64,000 nt of DNA, from the NCBI RefSeq assembly GCF_000717915.1, contig NZ_JOCX01000017.1, positions 71,354 through 135,353 of the forward strand, written 5' to 3'. This DNA comes from Streptomyces sp. NRRL S-244. GTDB taxonomy: Bacteria > Actinomycetota > Actinomycetes > Streptomycetales > Streptomycetaceae. Shown here piece after piece: positions 1-8,638 of this stretch (position 1 is the stretch's first letter; each line of letters opens with the position of its first letter). A model generated the notes under the pieces. That model made no database searches, had not been told where the DNA came from, and was given only the letters and a program-made list of their open reading frames with translations. The translations under genes were made by a program, and so were the position numbers.

Positions 1-1035
1 GCCCTTGGCCTTCTTGTCCAGCCAGGTGTTCCAGCCGTCGACGAGCTGGTCGACCGGTGCGTCGTCGGCGACCTTGACGGGGAAGTACGCGTCGACGCCG
101 AGCCGCTTGACGGGCACGTCGATGTGGCCGCCCACATAGTTGTCCCAGTTGGCGTCGTAGGACACCTCGCCCTTGAACCGCTTCCCGGCCGCCGCCATCA
201 GGCCCTTCCAGCCCGGGTGGCCCTCCATCGAGTTCAGCTCCGTGCCGATCACGAAGGTCGCCGCCTGCTGCCGCTGGGCCGCGTCGAGGTACGGGCCGAG
301 CAGGGCCTCGTACGAATCGAACCAGGCCTCCTTGTCGGTCGGCTTGATGTTGCCGCGCCAGCCCTCCGGCGGGACGAGCGAGGCCTCGTCCAGGGTCGGG
401 CGGACGGTGGTGCGCAGTCCCGCTTCGTGGAAGACGCGCAGGACCGTGTCGAAGTGCTCGGGCGTCGGGGTGCTGCGGCCGGCCTCGAGCTTCGTCGAAG
501 TGCGGCCCTCCGTGTAGAAGGGGAACGAGACCGCGACGGCGTTGGCCTTCAGTCCGACGAGGTAGTCGGCCTGCTCCCGCGCCTTCTTCTCGACGTACGC
601 GTCACTGTGCTCCTTCTTGTCCTCCCAGAAGATCTGGACTCCCCATTCGGGCATGCCGGCCTTCCAGGGCTTGTCCACCTTCAGCGCGGGCGCGGCGGGC
701 CTGGCCGGCTCGGCCGCGCCGCCTTCCCCGCCGGCGAGGACGGTGTCACCGCCGCCCTTGGCGGGGGTGGAGTCGTGCAGGACCAGGATCGGCCTGGCGG
801 AGCCCGACCTCCAGCGCAGCGGGTGGTCGCCGAGTACGAACGGCAGGCCGAGGACCAGGGAGGTCACGGTCACCGGGAGGATCGCGAGCAGAGGGACCTT
901 GGAACGCTTGGTCTTTCCGGCCCGGTCCTTCCGGTTCTTATCGCTCTTGTCGTTCTTGTCGTTCTTGTCGTTCTTGTCGTGGTTGTTGCGGCTGTCGTTC
1001 TTCTCGTTCTTCACGAGGGGCTCTCGGTTTCTCAT
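1..1035 (-). CDS. Membrane-anchored GH113-like glycoside hydrolase (3' end cut by window)
   Basis: Partial gene reading from the ATG at 1035 to the window edge without a stop (345 codons seen). The N-terminus is a hydrophilic Asn-Asp-Lys repeat (about residues 18-33) followed by a basic stretch and one membrane segment near residues 50-72, so the catalytic part should lie outside the membrane. The visible extracellular part resembles TIM-barrel beta-mannanase-type hydrolases of the GH113 kind: WGVQIFWED strand, FPFYTEGR, RPTLDEA, and the strand IGTELNSME, whose Glu is the likely acid/base. Its ATG overlaps the stop of the upstream GT2 gene (ATGA), so translation is coupled. The missing C-terminus prevents checking the nucleophile. 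Family assignment is by eye; a related GTA-type hydrolase is the alternative. Confidence 0.7.
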   Translation of the reverse strand, partial: MRNREPLVKNEKNDSRNNHDKNDKNDKNDKSDKNRKDRAGKTKRSKVPLLAILPVTVTSLVLGLPFVLGDHPLRWRSGSARPILVLHDSTPAKGGGDTVLAGGEGGAAEPARPAAPALKVDKPWKAGMPEWGVQIFWEDKKEHSDAYVEKKAREQADYLVGLKANAVAVSFPFYTEGRTSTKLEAGRSTPTPEHFDTVLRVFHEAGLRTTVRPTLDEASLVPPEGWRGNIKPTDKEAWFDSYEALLGPYLDAAQRQQAATFVIGTELNSMEGHPGWKGLMAAAGKRFKGEVSYDANWDNYVGGHIDVPVKRLGVDAYFPVKVADDAPVDQLVDGWNTWLDKKAKG

Positions 1036-2480
1036 GCGGGCTTGGCGATGACGACGAACTTGTTCTCCTCGCGCTTGATGAACTTGATCAGCCCGCGCAG
1101 GCCGCCGAGTCCTTCCAGCACGGAGAACAGCGGGATGAGGCCGAGCACGGCGAACGGCTCCCACCAGCGGCGCTTGCCGTTCGCCGAGACCAGGGCGTTG
1201 AGCCGCAGCCCCTCCCAGTACGTCCAGATGACGTACGCGAAGCTGAGCGACCACATGATCACGACGGACTGGGTCACGGGCGAGGTGTTGAAGTCGCCGA
1301 TGAACCAGGCCACGAGGAGCACGGTCGCGACGTGCTGGAGCGGGCCGAGGACCCAGCTGACCATGCACAGCATCAGGAACCAGCGGTACCGGAACGGCAC
1401 CGTGCGGTTGAAGCAAAGGGCCACCAGCCCCCACGCCCAGCGCTCGCGCTGCTTGATGAAGTCCCTGGTGGTGGCCGGGGAGGCGCCGTAGCAGCGGCCG
1501 TTGAACCAGTCGCTGCGGCCGGGGTACTTGCGGCAGAACGTCAGCGCCAGCTGGGCGTCCTCGACGATGGCCTTCGGGCCGAAGTCCCAGCCGATCGTCG
1601 CCTCGATGGAGGCGCGGAGCAGCAGCAGTTCACCGTGCACGCCTGCGACGGGGGTGCCGAGACCGGTGAAGGCCCGGAACCGGGCTATGTCGTCGGCGGG
1701 GCGGACCGCGTCGGCGAGCCAGGTGAAGCGGTTCACCGCGTTCTCGCGCGGGTACGCGAGGATCCCCTGCGCCATGTGCTTGCCCTCGTCGCCCTCGCGC
1801 CGCTGGCGGTTGACGAACTGGGCCATGGACGCGGCGGTGTCGGGGCCGACCCCGGTGTCGTCGTCCATGTGCAGCACCCAGACGTCGTCGAGGGCCTCGC
1901 CCTCGTCGATCCGCAGTTCGTGCGCGTAGTGGTTGGCGCGGGCCTTGAACCGCGTCCCGTTCGCGGTCTCGTACGCCTTCGGCACGGTGACCACCCGGAT
2001 CAGGGAGTTCATCGCGGCCAGGTCGTCGATCCGCTCGGCCGCCTCGCAGCCCTCCTCCGTCAGCACGTCGACCCGCATGAGCGGGAAGTACGGGGGAAGG
2101 TGCTCCACGTAGCTGAGGACCGAGCGCTCCAGGGCCGGGTACGTGTCGTGGCGTCCGATGGTCGGCACGAGCACGATGAGGAAGTCCTCCTCCACCGGCG
2201 CCGGCGGAACCATCTCGTGTGCCTTGCGCAGCCGGCGGCGGATCAGCAGGACGCCCTGGAAGCCCACCATGACACCGATGGCGGGCAGCGACCAGATGAC
2301 CGACAGCGTCCAGCCCAGCGGCGTCGGATTCGGCTCGAACACCCACAGGCCGAAGCTGACGAGGACCAGGAAGGGCAGCAGGAAGGCCAGCACGCTGGGC
2401 TTCCAGTCGGCATGGCGCTGCACCATTTTCGCATCGCGACGGGATGTCGTCACGACCTCTTGTACGGGGGCCAGGGTCAT
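1032..2480 (-). CDS. Family 2 glycosyltransferase, membrane-bound, processive type
   Basis: 482-residue inner-membrane GT2 enzyme. Two membrane segments lie near residues 30-48 and 57-80. The cytosolic catalytic domain carries the metal/nucleotide-binding HMDDD (204-208), the VED catalytic-base motif (306-308) and QRERW (344-348), the Q/RxxRW signature of processive synthases. Further membrane segments follow from about 365, 400 and 440. Overall it looks like the egghead/BRE-3 and bacterial mannan/cellulose-synthase-like branch. An AAGGA-type site precedes the ATG at 2480. It sits between two genes for mannanase-fold hydrolases and a membrane partner, which suggests synthesis and export of a beta-linked, possibly mannose-containing polymer. 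The sugar specificity is inferred from neighbours only. Confidence 0.8.
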   Translation of the reverse strand: MTLAPVQEVVTTSRRDAKMVQRHADWKPSVLAFLLPFLVLVSFGLWVFEPNPTPLGWTLSVIWSLPAIGVMVGFQGVLLIRRRLRKAHEMVPPAPVEEDFLIVLVPTIGRHDTYPALERSVLSYVEHLPPYFPLMRVDVLTEEGCEAAERIDDLAAMNSLIRVVTVPKAYETANGTRFKARANHYAHELRIDEGEALDDVWVLHMDDDTGVGPDTAASMAQFVNRQRREGDEGKHMAQGILAYPRENAVNRFTWLADAVRPADDIARFRAFTGLGTPVAGVHGELLLLRASIEATIGWDFGPKAIVEDAQLALTFCRKYPGRSDWFNGRCYGASPATTRDFIKQRERWAWGLVALCFNRTVPFRYRWFLMLCMVSWVLGPLQHVATVLLVAWFIGDFNTSPVTQSVVIMWSLSFAYVIWTYWEGLRLNALVSANGKRRWWEPFAVLGLIPLFSVLEGLGGLRGLIKFIKREENKFVVIAKPA

Positions 2481-2501
2481 GGGAAGGGTCCTTCGGGATT
2501 C

Positions 2502-3323
2502 CTACTGCTGTTGAGGCGGCGACTGTTGGGGCTGCTGGGGCTGCTGGGGCCAGGCGGGCTGACCGCCGTACGGGCCGGGCCCGTAGCCGGGTTGCTGCGG
2601 CTGCTGGGGCTGTTGCGGCTGCTGGGGCTGTTGCGGCAGGGGCTGCGGCTGGGCGTAGCCCGTCTGCGGCACCTGGGACTGGGGCCCGGGCTGCGCCGGG
2701 TAGGACGGCGGCCCGAACCCGTGGGACGGCTGCGGCGGTTGAGGCGCCGGCGAGAACGGCTGCGGTTGCGGCTGCTGCTGTGCCTGCTGCGCGGCCGCAC
2801 GCTGGGCCTGCTCGTGCGCCTGCCGGGCCTCGTGCGCCTGCTGGGTCCAGGGGTTCACCGGCGGCTGCCAGGGCTCGTACGCCGCGAAGTCCCGCAGCAG
2901 CAGCACGATGAGGGCGCCGGTCACCAGGACTCCGACGGCGAAGGTCGCCAGCTTCAACCCGCCCTGGAGGGTGGAGGTGAAGTAGTCGGTCTGCTTCTCG
3001 TCGAACAGCGCGCCCGTCAGGCTGCGCATCCGGTTGTAGCCCTCGATGGCGGCGCCGCCGATGATGATGCCCCGGCCGAGGGTGTTGCCGCGGAGCACGA
3101 GAAGGCCGCCCGCCACGTAGACGACGCCCCAGTTGAGGTTGAACGTCTCGGCGGCTCCGGAGCCGTCGCCTATGCCGTAGTAGACGATGCCTTGCAGGAA
3201 GTCGACGACGCCGACCTGCCAGAAACAGTTGTACAGGGCCCAGAGGAGCAGGACCCCGGCCCATCCCATCGCCACGAAGGCGGCCACGCGGTGGGCACGT
3301 GGCGTCAGCGCGCTCAACTTCAC
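2502..3323 (-). CDS. Multi-spanning membrane protein with Pro/Gln-rich tail
   Basis: About four membrane segments in the first 150 residues, then a Gln/Ala-rich linker and a C-terminal tail made almost only of Pro, Gln and Gly (PQQPQQ repeats), presumably cytosolic and disordered. No family recognised. The start is uncertain: an ATG at 3359 would overlap the upstream gene by 40 nt without a ribosome site; a GTG at 3323 overlaps the upstream stop as GTGA; a TTG at 3317 is best spaced from AGAGGAG and gives MSALTPRAHRV. Coordinates here use 3323. It is coupled to the GH26 gene upstream and lies 21 nt before the GT2 gene, so it is probably an accessory subunit of the same polysaccharide machine. 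Confidence 0.65.
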   Translation of the reverse strand: MKLSALTPRAHRVAAFVAMGWAGVLLLWALYNCFWQVGVVDFLQGIVYYGIGDGSGAAETFNLNWGVVYVAGGLLVLRGNTLGRGIIIGGAAIEGYNRMRSLTGALFDEKQTDYFTSTLQGGLKLATFAVGVLVTGALIVLLLRDFAAYEPWQPPVNPWTQQAHEARQAHEQAQRAAAQQAQQQPQPQPFSPAPQPPQPSHGFGPPSYPAQPGPQSQVPQTGYAQPQPLPQQPQQPQQPQQPQQPGYGPGPYGGQPAWPQQPQQPQQSPPQQQ

Positions 3324-4735
3324 TCCTCTTCGAAAGTTCCGTCGTGCAAGGCGAGCCATTGCACGCCCGCGGGGCCGGATTCACGGCCGCCGGTGATCGT
3401 CTTGGGGTCGTTGTAGGTCTGCTGCACGTCCGCCGGGGAGTTCTTCGCGGTGAGCCCGTCGCCCCACACGGTCCACAGCACCCACGGCGCCTGGTCGAGG
3501 GTCGTGCGCTGCGCCGCGCCCAGCGGCACGTGGAAGGACTCCGCGAGGATCCGCGGCTTGCCGTAGTCCTTGAGGCCGCGGTGCCATGTCGACGTCCAGG
3601 CACCGTTGTCGAAGGGCTGGTCCGGGGTTCCGCTGTAGTCGTCGACCCCGACGACGTCCACGTACTCGTCGCCGGGGTAGAAGTCCCACGGATCGCTGCC
3701 GTGGACGCCGTCCCAGGCCGTGGGGGCCCAGACGAAGATCAGGTTGTGCAGTCCGCGGGAGCCCACCAGGTAGTGGTAGAGCAACTCCCAGAGGGCCGTG
3801 TACTGCTGGGGCTTCAGCCCCGCCCACCAGAAGCTCTGCTCCCCGCCGAGCGAGTTCATCTCGTGGTACGGGCGCAGCAGTACGGGGACGTCGTACGCGG
3901 CCAGATAGCCGAGGTGGTCCGCGAGGAAGGACAGGTCGAGCAGGAGCGCGGCGTGCTCGGGGGTGCCGGGGGTGAGTACCCGGTCGATCCAGCCGGGGTC
4001 CTTCGCGGAGGGCGCGTTGCGGCGCAGCGTCTGGTCGTAGCTCTTGACGGGGCTGCCCGGCCACGGCTGGTGGAACGACATGCCGACCAGGCCTGCGGGC
4101 GCTCCCCCGTTGGTCGGCAGCACGGTCTTGGTGCCGTTCCAGAGGCGTTCCGTGCCGGTCGGGTTGTACGAGCCGTCGTCTTTGCGGGGCAGCCCGTGCC
4201 ACACGCCCATGGCGAGGTCGACGACGTCGTTGGTGTAGGTCCAGAACTCGCGGCGGGCGGGCCAGGCGGCGCGCGAGTAGTCCCGCGCCTCGCCCACGCC
4301 CCAGTTCTCCTGCTGGTAGCCCGGGCCCAGGTCCAGTTCGAGGAAGGCCGGCAGCTTCCCGGTGATGTCCTGGGGCTTGCGGTAGTAGTAGCCGGGAGGT
4401 TTGGGGCCGCTGTGGTCGCCGTACTCCGGGTTGTACCGCTCGTTGTGCACCTCGGCGTGCTGGCCCATGAGGGTGCCGCGGCGGTGGCCGGCGCGGGCGT
4501 CCGCCTCCAGCCCGGCCAGTAACCGGTAGACGGACCTGGCCGACTTGGAGGCCTTGGGATCCCGTGACACCAGGTCCTTCTGGAGGCCGGTGGCGGGCGC
4601 GCGCGAGGTGCTGAAGGCCGCCACTCCGGCGAGGGCGCCGCCCGTGGCCACGGTGGCGGCCGCTCCCAGGAGGAGATTGCGGCGCTTCAGGTCGCGGCCT
4701 AACAGCTCGCGACCTGGCACGTCACGACCCAACAC
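3320..4735 (-). CDS. Tat-exported GH26 beta-mannanase-like glycoside hydrolase
   Basis: 471 residues from the GTG at 4735, which follows a G-rich ribosome site (GAGGGGGG); a longer start at 4789 lacks one. A twin-arginine signal (KRRNLLLGAAATVATGGALAG, RR near residue 18) predicts export of the folded enzyme. The catalytic domain fits GH26: acid/base Glu in RPYHEMN (about 292), the FVWAPTAWDG strand, and nucleophile Glu in ILAES (about 399), with the expected spacing for clan GH-A. In this family the usual substrate is beta-1,4-mannan; activity here is inferred. Leucine codon 12 (4700-4702) is TTA, so expression may depend on the bldA tRNA. It is first in the operon with the membrane protein, GT2 and GH113-like genes. 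Confidence 0.8.
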   Translation of the reverse strand: MLGRDVPGRELLGRDLKRRNLLLGAAATVATGGALAGVAAFSTSRAPATGLQKDLVSRDPKASKSARSVYRLLAGLEADARAGHRRGTLMGQHAEVHNERYNPEYGDHSGPKPPGYYYRKPQDITGKLPAFLELDLGPGYQQENWGVGEARDYSRAAWPARREFWTYTNDVVDLAMGVWHGLPRKDDGSYNPTGTERLWNGTKTVLPTNGGAPAGLVGMSFHQPWPGSPVKSYDQTLRRNAPSAKDPGWIDRVLTPGTPEHAALLLDLSFLADHLGYLAAYDVPVLLRPYHEMNSLGGEQSFWWAGLKPQQYTALWELLYHYLVGSRGLHNLIFVWAPTAWDGVHGSDPWDFYPGDEYVDVVGVDDYSGTPDQPFDNGAWTSTWHRGLKDYGKPRILAESFHVPLGAAQRTTLDQAPWVLWTVWGDGLTAKNSPADVQQTYNDPKTITGGRESGPAGVQWLALHDGTFEEE

Positions 4736-4820
4736 TCCGAGACCCCCCTCGGTCGACAGCAGGCCGACAATGGCCCCTGCCGGTTGCACGCAACCCTTGG
4801 GGCCGGTGTCACCCTACGCG

Positions 4821-4851
4821 TCGGCCCCCGGGCTATGCGCCCGGGGGCCGA
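4821..4851 (-). terminator. Hairpin downstream of valS
   Basis: 13-bp perfect inverted repeat TCGGCCCCCGGGC / GCCCGGGGGCCGA with a 5-nt loop, about 40 nt past the valS stop. It separates valS from the exopolysaccharide operon on the same strand. Confidence 0.75.
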
Positions 4852-4891
4852 TGGTTCACCGTATGTACGCGTGGTTCACCGTTTGTACGTG
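4852..4891. repeat. Two direct copies of a 20-bp unit next to the valS stop
   Basis: The unit TGGTTCACCGTATGTACGCG (4852-4871) is repeated with three changes at 4872-4891, directly abutting the valS stop codon. Function unknown; it may be a simple duplication in the 3' untranslated region. Confidence 0.7.
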
Positions 4892-7513
4892 TTACGCGGC
4901 GGGCAGCGTGTCCAGTTGGGCCTGGATCCGGGCGATGTCGGCCTCCGCCTTGGCCAGCCGGCCCTTGATCTTGTCCACGACGTTGTCGGGGGCCTTGGCC
5001 AGGAAGGCCTCGTTCCCGAGCTTCGCCTCGGCCTGCTGCTTCTCCTTCTCCGCGGCCGCGAGGTCCTTGGAGAGGCGCTTGCGCTCGGCGGCCACGTCGA
5101 TCGTGCCCGACAGGTCGAGCGCGACCGTGGCGCCGGCGACCGGCAGGGTGGCGGTGGCGGTGAAGCCCTCGCCCTCCGGCTGGAGGCGGAGCAGCTGGCG
5201 GACGGCCGCCTCGTGCGCGGCGAGCGCCGTACCGGTCAGGTCCAGGCGGGCCGGGACCTTCTGGCCGTCCTGGAGGCCCTGCTCCTTGCGGAACCGGCGG
5301 ACCTCGGTGACGACGGCCTGGACGCTCTCGATCTCCGCCTCGGCGGCCTCGTCGCGGAAGCCGCTGTCCTTGGGCCACTCGGCGATGACCAGCGATTCAC
5401 GCCCGGTCAGCGTGGTCCACAGCGTCTCGGTGACGAACGGGACCACCGGGTGCAGCAGGCGCAGCATGACGTCGATGACCTCGCCCAGCACCCGGCCGGA
5501 GACCTTGGCCTGCTCGCCGCCCGCGAAGAACGTCGTCTTCGACAGCTCGACGTACCAGTCGAAGACCTCGTCCCACGCGAAGTGGTAGAGCGCCTCGCTG
5601 AGCTTCGAGAACTGGAAGTCCTCGTAGTACGCGTCGACCTGGGCGACCGTCTTGTTCAGCCGGGACAGGATCCAGCGGTCCGTCGCGGACAGCTGCTCGA
5701 GCGGGGGCAGGTCGCCCTCGATCGTGGCGCCGTTCATCAGCGCGAAGCGCGTGGCGTTCCAGATCTTGTTGGCGAACTTGCTGGAGGCCTGGACCCAGTC
5801 CTCGCCGATCGGCACGTCGGTGCCCGGGTTGGCGCCCTTGGCCAGGGTGAAGCGGACGGCGTCGGAGCCGTACTTGTCCATCCAGTCCAGCGGGTCGACG
5901 ACGTTGCCGAAGGACTTCGACATCTTCTTGCCGCGCTCGTCGCGGACCAGGCCGGTCAGCGCGATCGTCTTGAACGGCGCCTCCCCGTCCATGGCGTACA
6001 GGCCGAACATCATCATCCGGGCGACCCAGAAGAAGATGATGTCGTGGCCGGTGACCAGGACGTCGGTGGAGTAGAACTTCGCCAGGTCCGGGGTCTTCTC
6101 CGGCCAGCCGAGCGTGGAGAACGGCCACAGGCCGGAGGAGAACCAGGTGTCGAGGACGTCGGTGTCCTGGTGCCAGCCCTCGCCGGTGGGCGCCTCGTCG
6201 TCCGGGCCGACGCAGACGATCTCGCCGTCCGGGCCGTACCAGACCGGGATCCGGTGGCCCCACCACAGCTGGCGCGAGATGCACCAGTCGTTGAGGTTGT
6301 CGACCCAGTCGAAGTAGCGCTTCTCCATCTCCTTCGGGTGGATCGTGACCCGGTCGTCGCGGACCGCGTCGCCGGCGGCCTTGGCCAGCGTCTCGACCTT
6401 GACCCACCACTGCAGCGACAGGCGCGGCTCGACGGTGGTGGAGCAGCGGGAGCAGTGCCCGACGGAGTGCAGGTACGGGCGCTTCTCGGCGACGATCCGG
6501 CCCTGCTCGCGCAGCGCGCCGACGACCGCGGACCGGGCCTCGAAGCGGTCCAGGCCGAGGAAGGGGCCGTGGACGGTGATGACGCCGTGCTCGTCCATGA
6601 TCGTCATGTTGGGCAGGCCGTGGCGCTGCCCGATGGCGAAGTCGTTCGGGTCGTGGGCGGGCGTCACCTTGACGCAGCCGGTGCCGAACTCGGGGTCGAC
6701 GTGCGTGTCCGCGACCACCGGGATGGAGCGGTCGGTGAGCGGCAGCTTGATGAGCTTGCCGACGAGGTGCTTGTAGCGCTCGTCGTCCGGGTGGACGGCG
6801 ATGGCCGTGTCACCGAGCATCGTCTCGGCGCGCGTGGTCGCGACGACGAGGGTGTCCTCGCCCTCGCCGTACTTGATCGAGACGAGCTCGCCCGCGTCCT
6901 CCTGGTACTCCACCTCGATGTCGGAGATGGCCGTGAGGCAGCGCGGGCACCAGTTGATGATGCGCTCGGCGCGGTAGATCAGCTCGTCGTCGTAGAGCTT
7001 CTTGAAGATCGTCTGGACGGCCTTGGAGAGGCCCTCGTCCATGGTGAACCGCTCACGGGACCAGTCGACGCCGTCGCCGAGGCGGCGCATCTGGCCGAGG
7101 ATCTTGCCGCCGTACTCTTCCTTCCACTGCCAGACGCGCTCGACGAACTCCTCGCGGCCCAGGTCGTGGCGGGACTTGCCCTCCTCGGCGAGCTGCTGCT
7201 CGACCTTGTTCTGGGTGGCGATGCCGGCGTGGTCCATGCCGGGCAGCCACAGCGACTCGTAGCCCTGCATCCGCTTGCGGCGGGTCAGGGCGTCCATGAG
7301 CGTGTGCTGGAAGGCGTGCCCCAGGTGCAGGGAGCCGGTGACGTTCGGCGGCGGGATGACGATGGTGTACGCGGGCTTCTCGCTCGCGGGATCCGCCGTG
7401 AAGTACCCACGCTCTACCCAGCGCTCGTAGAGCTTCCCCTCTACCTCGGCCGGAGCGTACGCGGTCGGCAGTTCGGAGTTGGGGCTGCTGGGTGTCTGCG
7501 TGTTCTCGGTCAC
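4892..7513 (-). CDS. valS: Valyl-tRNA synthetase
   Basis: 873-residue class I aminoacyl-tRNA synthetase charging tRNA-Val in the cytosol. Visible signatures are the HIGH-type HLGH (residues 63-66, after PPPNVTG), KMSKS in [10 protein letters not shown] with the following [11 protein letters not shown], the editing (CP1) domain with [12 protein letters not shown] and the HDPNDF motif, a Cys pair in the zinc-like knuckle ([12 protein letters not shown]), and the C-terminal Val-arm coiled coil (about 805-870). Length and order are normal for the family. The next gene upstream diverges, so valS is transcribed alone from the 7514-7642 region. Essential housekeeping gene. Confidence 0.98.
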   Translation of the reverse strand: MTENTQTPSSPNSELPTAYAPAEVEGKLYERWVERGYFTADPASEKPAYTIVIPPPNVTGSLHLGHAFQHTLMDALTRRKRMQGYESLWLPGMDHAGIATQNKVEQQLAEEGKSRHDLGREEFVERVWQWKEEYGGKILGQMRRLGDGVDWSRERFTMDEGLSKAVQTIFKKLYDDELIYRAERIINWCPRCLTAISDIEVEYQEDAGELVSIKYGEGEDTLVVATTRAETMLGDTAIAVHPDDERYKHLVGKLIKLPLTDRSIPVVADTHVDPEFGTGCVKVTPAHDPNDFAIGQRHGLPNMTIMDEHGVITVHGPFLGLDRFEARSAVVGALREQGRIVAEKRPYLHSVGHCSRCSTTVEPRLSLQWWVKVETLAKAAGDAVRDDRVTIHPKEMEKRYFDWVDNLNDWCISRQLWWGHRIPVWYGPDGEIVCVGPDDEAPTGEGWHQDTDVLDTWFSSGLWPFSTLGWPEKTPDLAKFYSTDVLVTGHDIIFFWVARMMMFGLYAMDGEAPFKTIALTGLVRDERGKKMSKSFGNVVDPLDWMDKYGSDAVRFTLAKGANPGTDVPIGEDWVQASSKFANKIWNATRFALMNGATIEGDLPPLEQLSATDRWILSRLNKTVAQVDAYYEDFQFSKLSEALYHFAWDEVFDWYVELSKTTFFAGGEQAKVSGRVLGEVIDVMLRLLHPVVPFVTETLWTTLTGRESLVIAEWPKDSGFRDEAAEAEIESVQAVVTEVRRFRKEQGLQDGQKVPARLDLTGTALAAHEAAVRQLLRLQPEGEGFTATATLPVAGATVALDLSGTIDVAAERKRLSKDLAAAEKEKQQAEAKLGNEAFLAKAPDNVVDKIKGRLAKAEADIARIQAQLDTLPAA

Positions 7514-7642
7514 GAGACACAGTTTAGAGCCGTAACAGTCCAGTCATGAAACCGGTAATCAGGGGGCCCGGCGCCGTGCGCGACTCCGGCTTCCGCCAGG
7601 ATGTCTGAAACGCATAAAGGATTCCTGAAGGGGGACGCGGGC

Positions 7643-8563
7643 ATGAGTTACAACCAGCCGGGACCGTACGGGGCCCAGCCGCCGCAGCAGCCGGGACCGT
7701 ACGGGGGCCCGCAGCCGGGACCGTACGGCCAGCCCGCCCCGCAGCCCGGCTACGGCTACCCGCAGCAGCCCCCGCCGCCGGGCATCCCCCCGCAGGGCTA
7801 CCCCCAGCAGCCCCAGCAGCCCCAGCCGGCCTACGGCTACCCGCAGCAGCCGCCGTACGGCATGCAGCCGCAGCAGCCGAAGAAGTCGAAGGCGGGCGTG
7901 GTGATCGCCGTGGTCGTCGCGGTGGCGGCCATCGCGGGCGCCGGCTGGTACTTCACAAAGGGCGGCGGCGCCTCCGGCTCGGTCTCGTCCGCCACGAAGG
8001 GCTACAAGCTGGTCGCCCCGGAGACGGTGGACGACTTCAAGAAGAACCCGAACTACAAGGAGAAGCCCCTCAGCGACAAGGACCGCCAGGAACTGGAGGC
8101 CATCGGCATCAAGAACCCCACCAGGGTCGCCATGGACTACAGCTCCGGCGATCCGGCCAACCCGCTGACGACCAAGGGCCTCAGCTTCCAGGGCCTGTAC
8201 GGCGAACTCGCGGATCCGGAGAAGTCGGTGGACGCGTACTTCGCCACCGCCAAGCTCAACGCCGGCAAGGACAAGTCCGCGACGGTCGAGATGATCGGCA
8301 GCCCGAAGGCGATGTCCCCCTCCGGGTTCAGCGGCGCCGTGATGAAGTGCCAGGAAATGAAGATCACGTCGACGAGCACCACGGCGTCGAAGGGCCCGAA
8401 GGAACTGACCCTTCCGATCTGCATCTGGGGCGACTACAGCACCCTGACCATGGTCAGCGCCTCCGACGCCGCCTCCATCCTGGCGGGCAAGCCGGGCTAC
8501 ACCCTGGAGCAGACCGGCGACCTGACGGCGAAGCTCTACAACACCGCCCGCGTCAAGAAGTAG
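7643..8563 (+). CDS. Pro/Gln/Gly-rich single-pass membrane protein, exported C-domain
   Basis: 306 residues from the ATG at 7643, preceded by GAAGGGGG; an in-frame ATG at 7601 is less well supported. The first 70 or so residues are a cytosolic Pro-Gln-Gly-Tyr-rich tail (repeats such as GPYG and YPQQP), then a basic stop and one membrane segment ([21 protein letters not shown]). The remaining 200 residues form a soluble extracytoplasmic domain that starts like DUF-type Streptomyces surface proteins ([16 protein letters not shown]) and contains two Cys. No enzymatic motif is recognised. It is a common Streptomyces architecture of unknown role, lying alone between divergent valS and convergent clpX. 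Confidence 0.85.
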   Translation: MSYNQPGPYGAQPPQQPGPYGGPQPGPYGQPAPQPGYGYPQQPPPPGIPPQGYPQQPQQPQPAYGYPQQPPYGMQPQQPKKSKAGVVIAVVVAVAAIAGAGWYFTKGGGASGSVSSATKGYKLVAPETVDDFKKNPNYKEKPLSDKDRQELEAIGIKNPTRVAMDYSSGDPANPLTTKGLSFQGLYGELADPEKSVDAYFATAKLNAGKDKSATVEMIGSPKAMSPSGFSGAVMKCQEMKITSTSTTASKGPKELTLPICIWGDYSTLTMVSASDAASILAGKPGYTLEQTGDLTAKLYNTARVKK

Positions 8564-8578
8564 CGGCCGGTCCACCTC

Positions 8579-8618
8579 ATGCGGAAGGGGTGCCCCCTCG
8601 GGGGCACCCCTTCCGCAT
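8579..8618. terminator. Bidirectional terminator between the membrane protein gene and clpX
   Basis: Perfect 19-bp inverted repeat (arms 8579-8597 and 8600-8618) with a minimal loop, placed between the two convergent stop codons. Confidence 0.85.
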
Positions 8619-8638
8619 GAGCGCTGTTCAGGCGGCCG

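Noticed and set aside
2444..2911. 155-codon Ala/Arg-rich plus-strand frame opposite the PQ-rich membrane protein
   Set aside because: It is the complement of CAG/CCG repeats coding the PQ tail and has no independent support.
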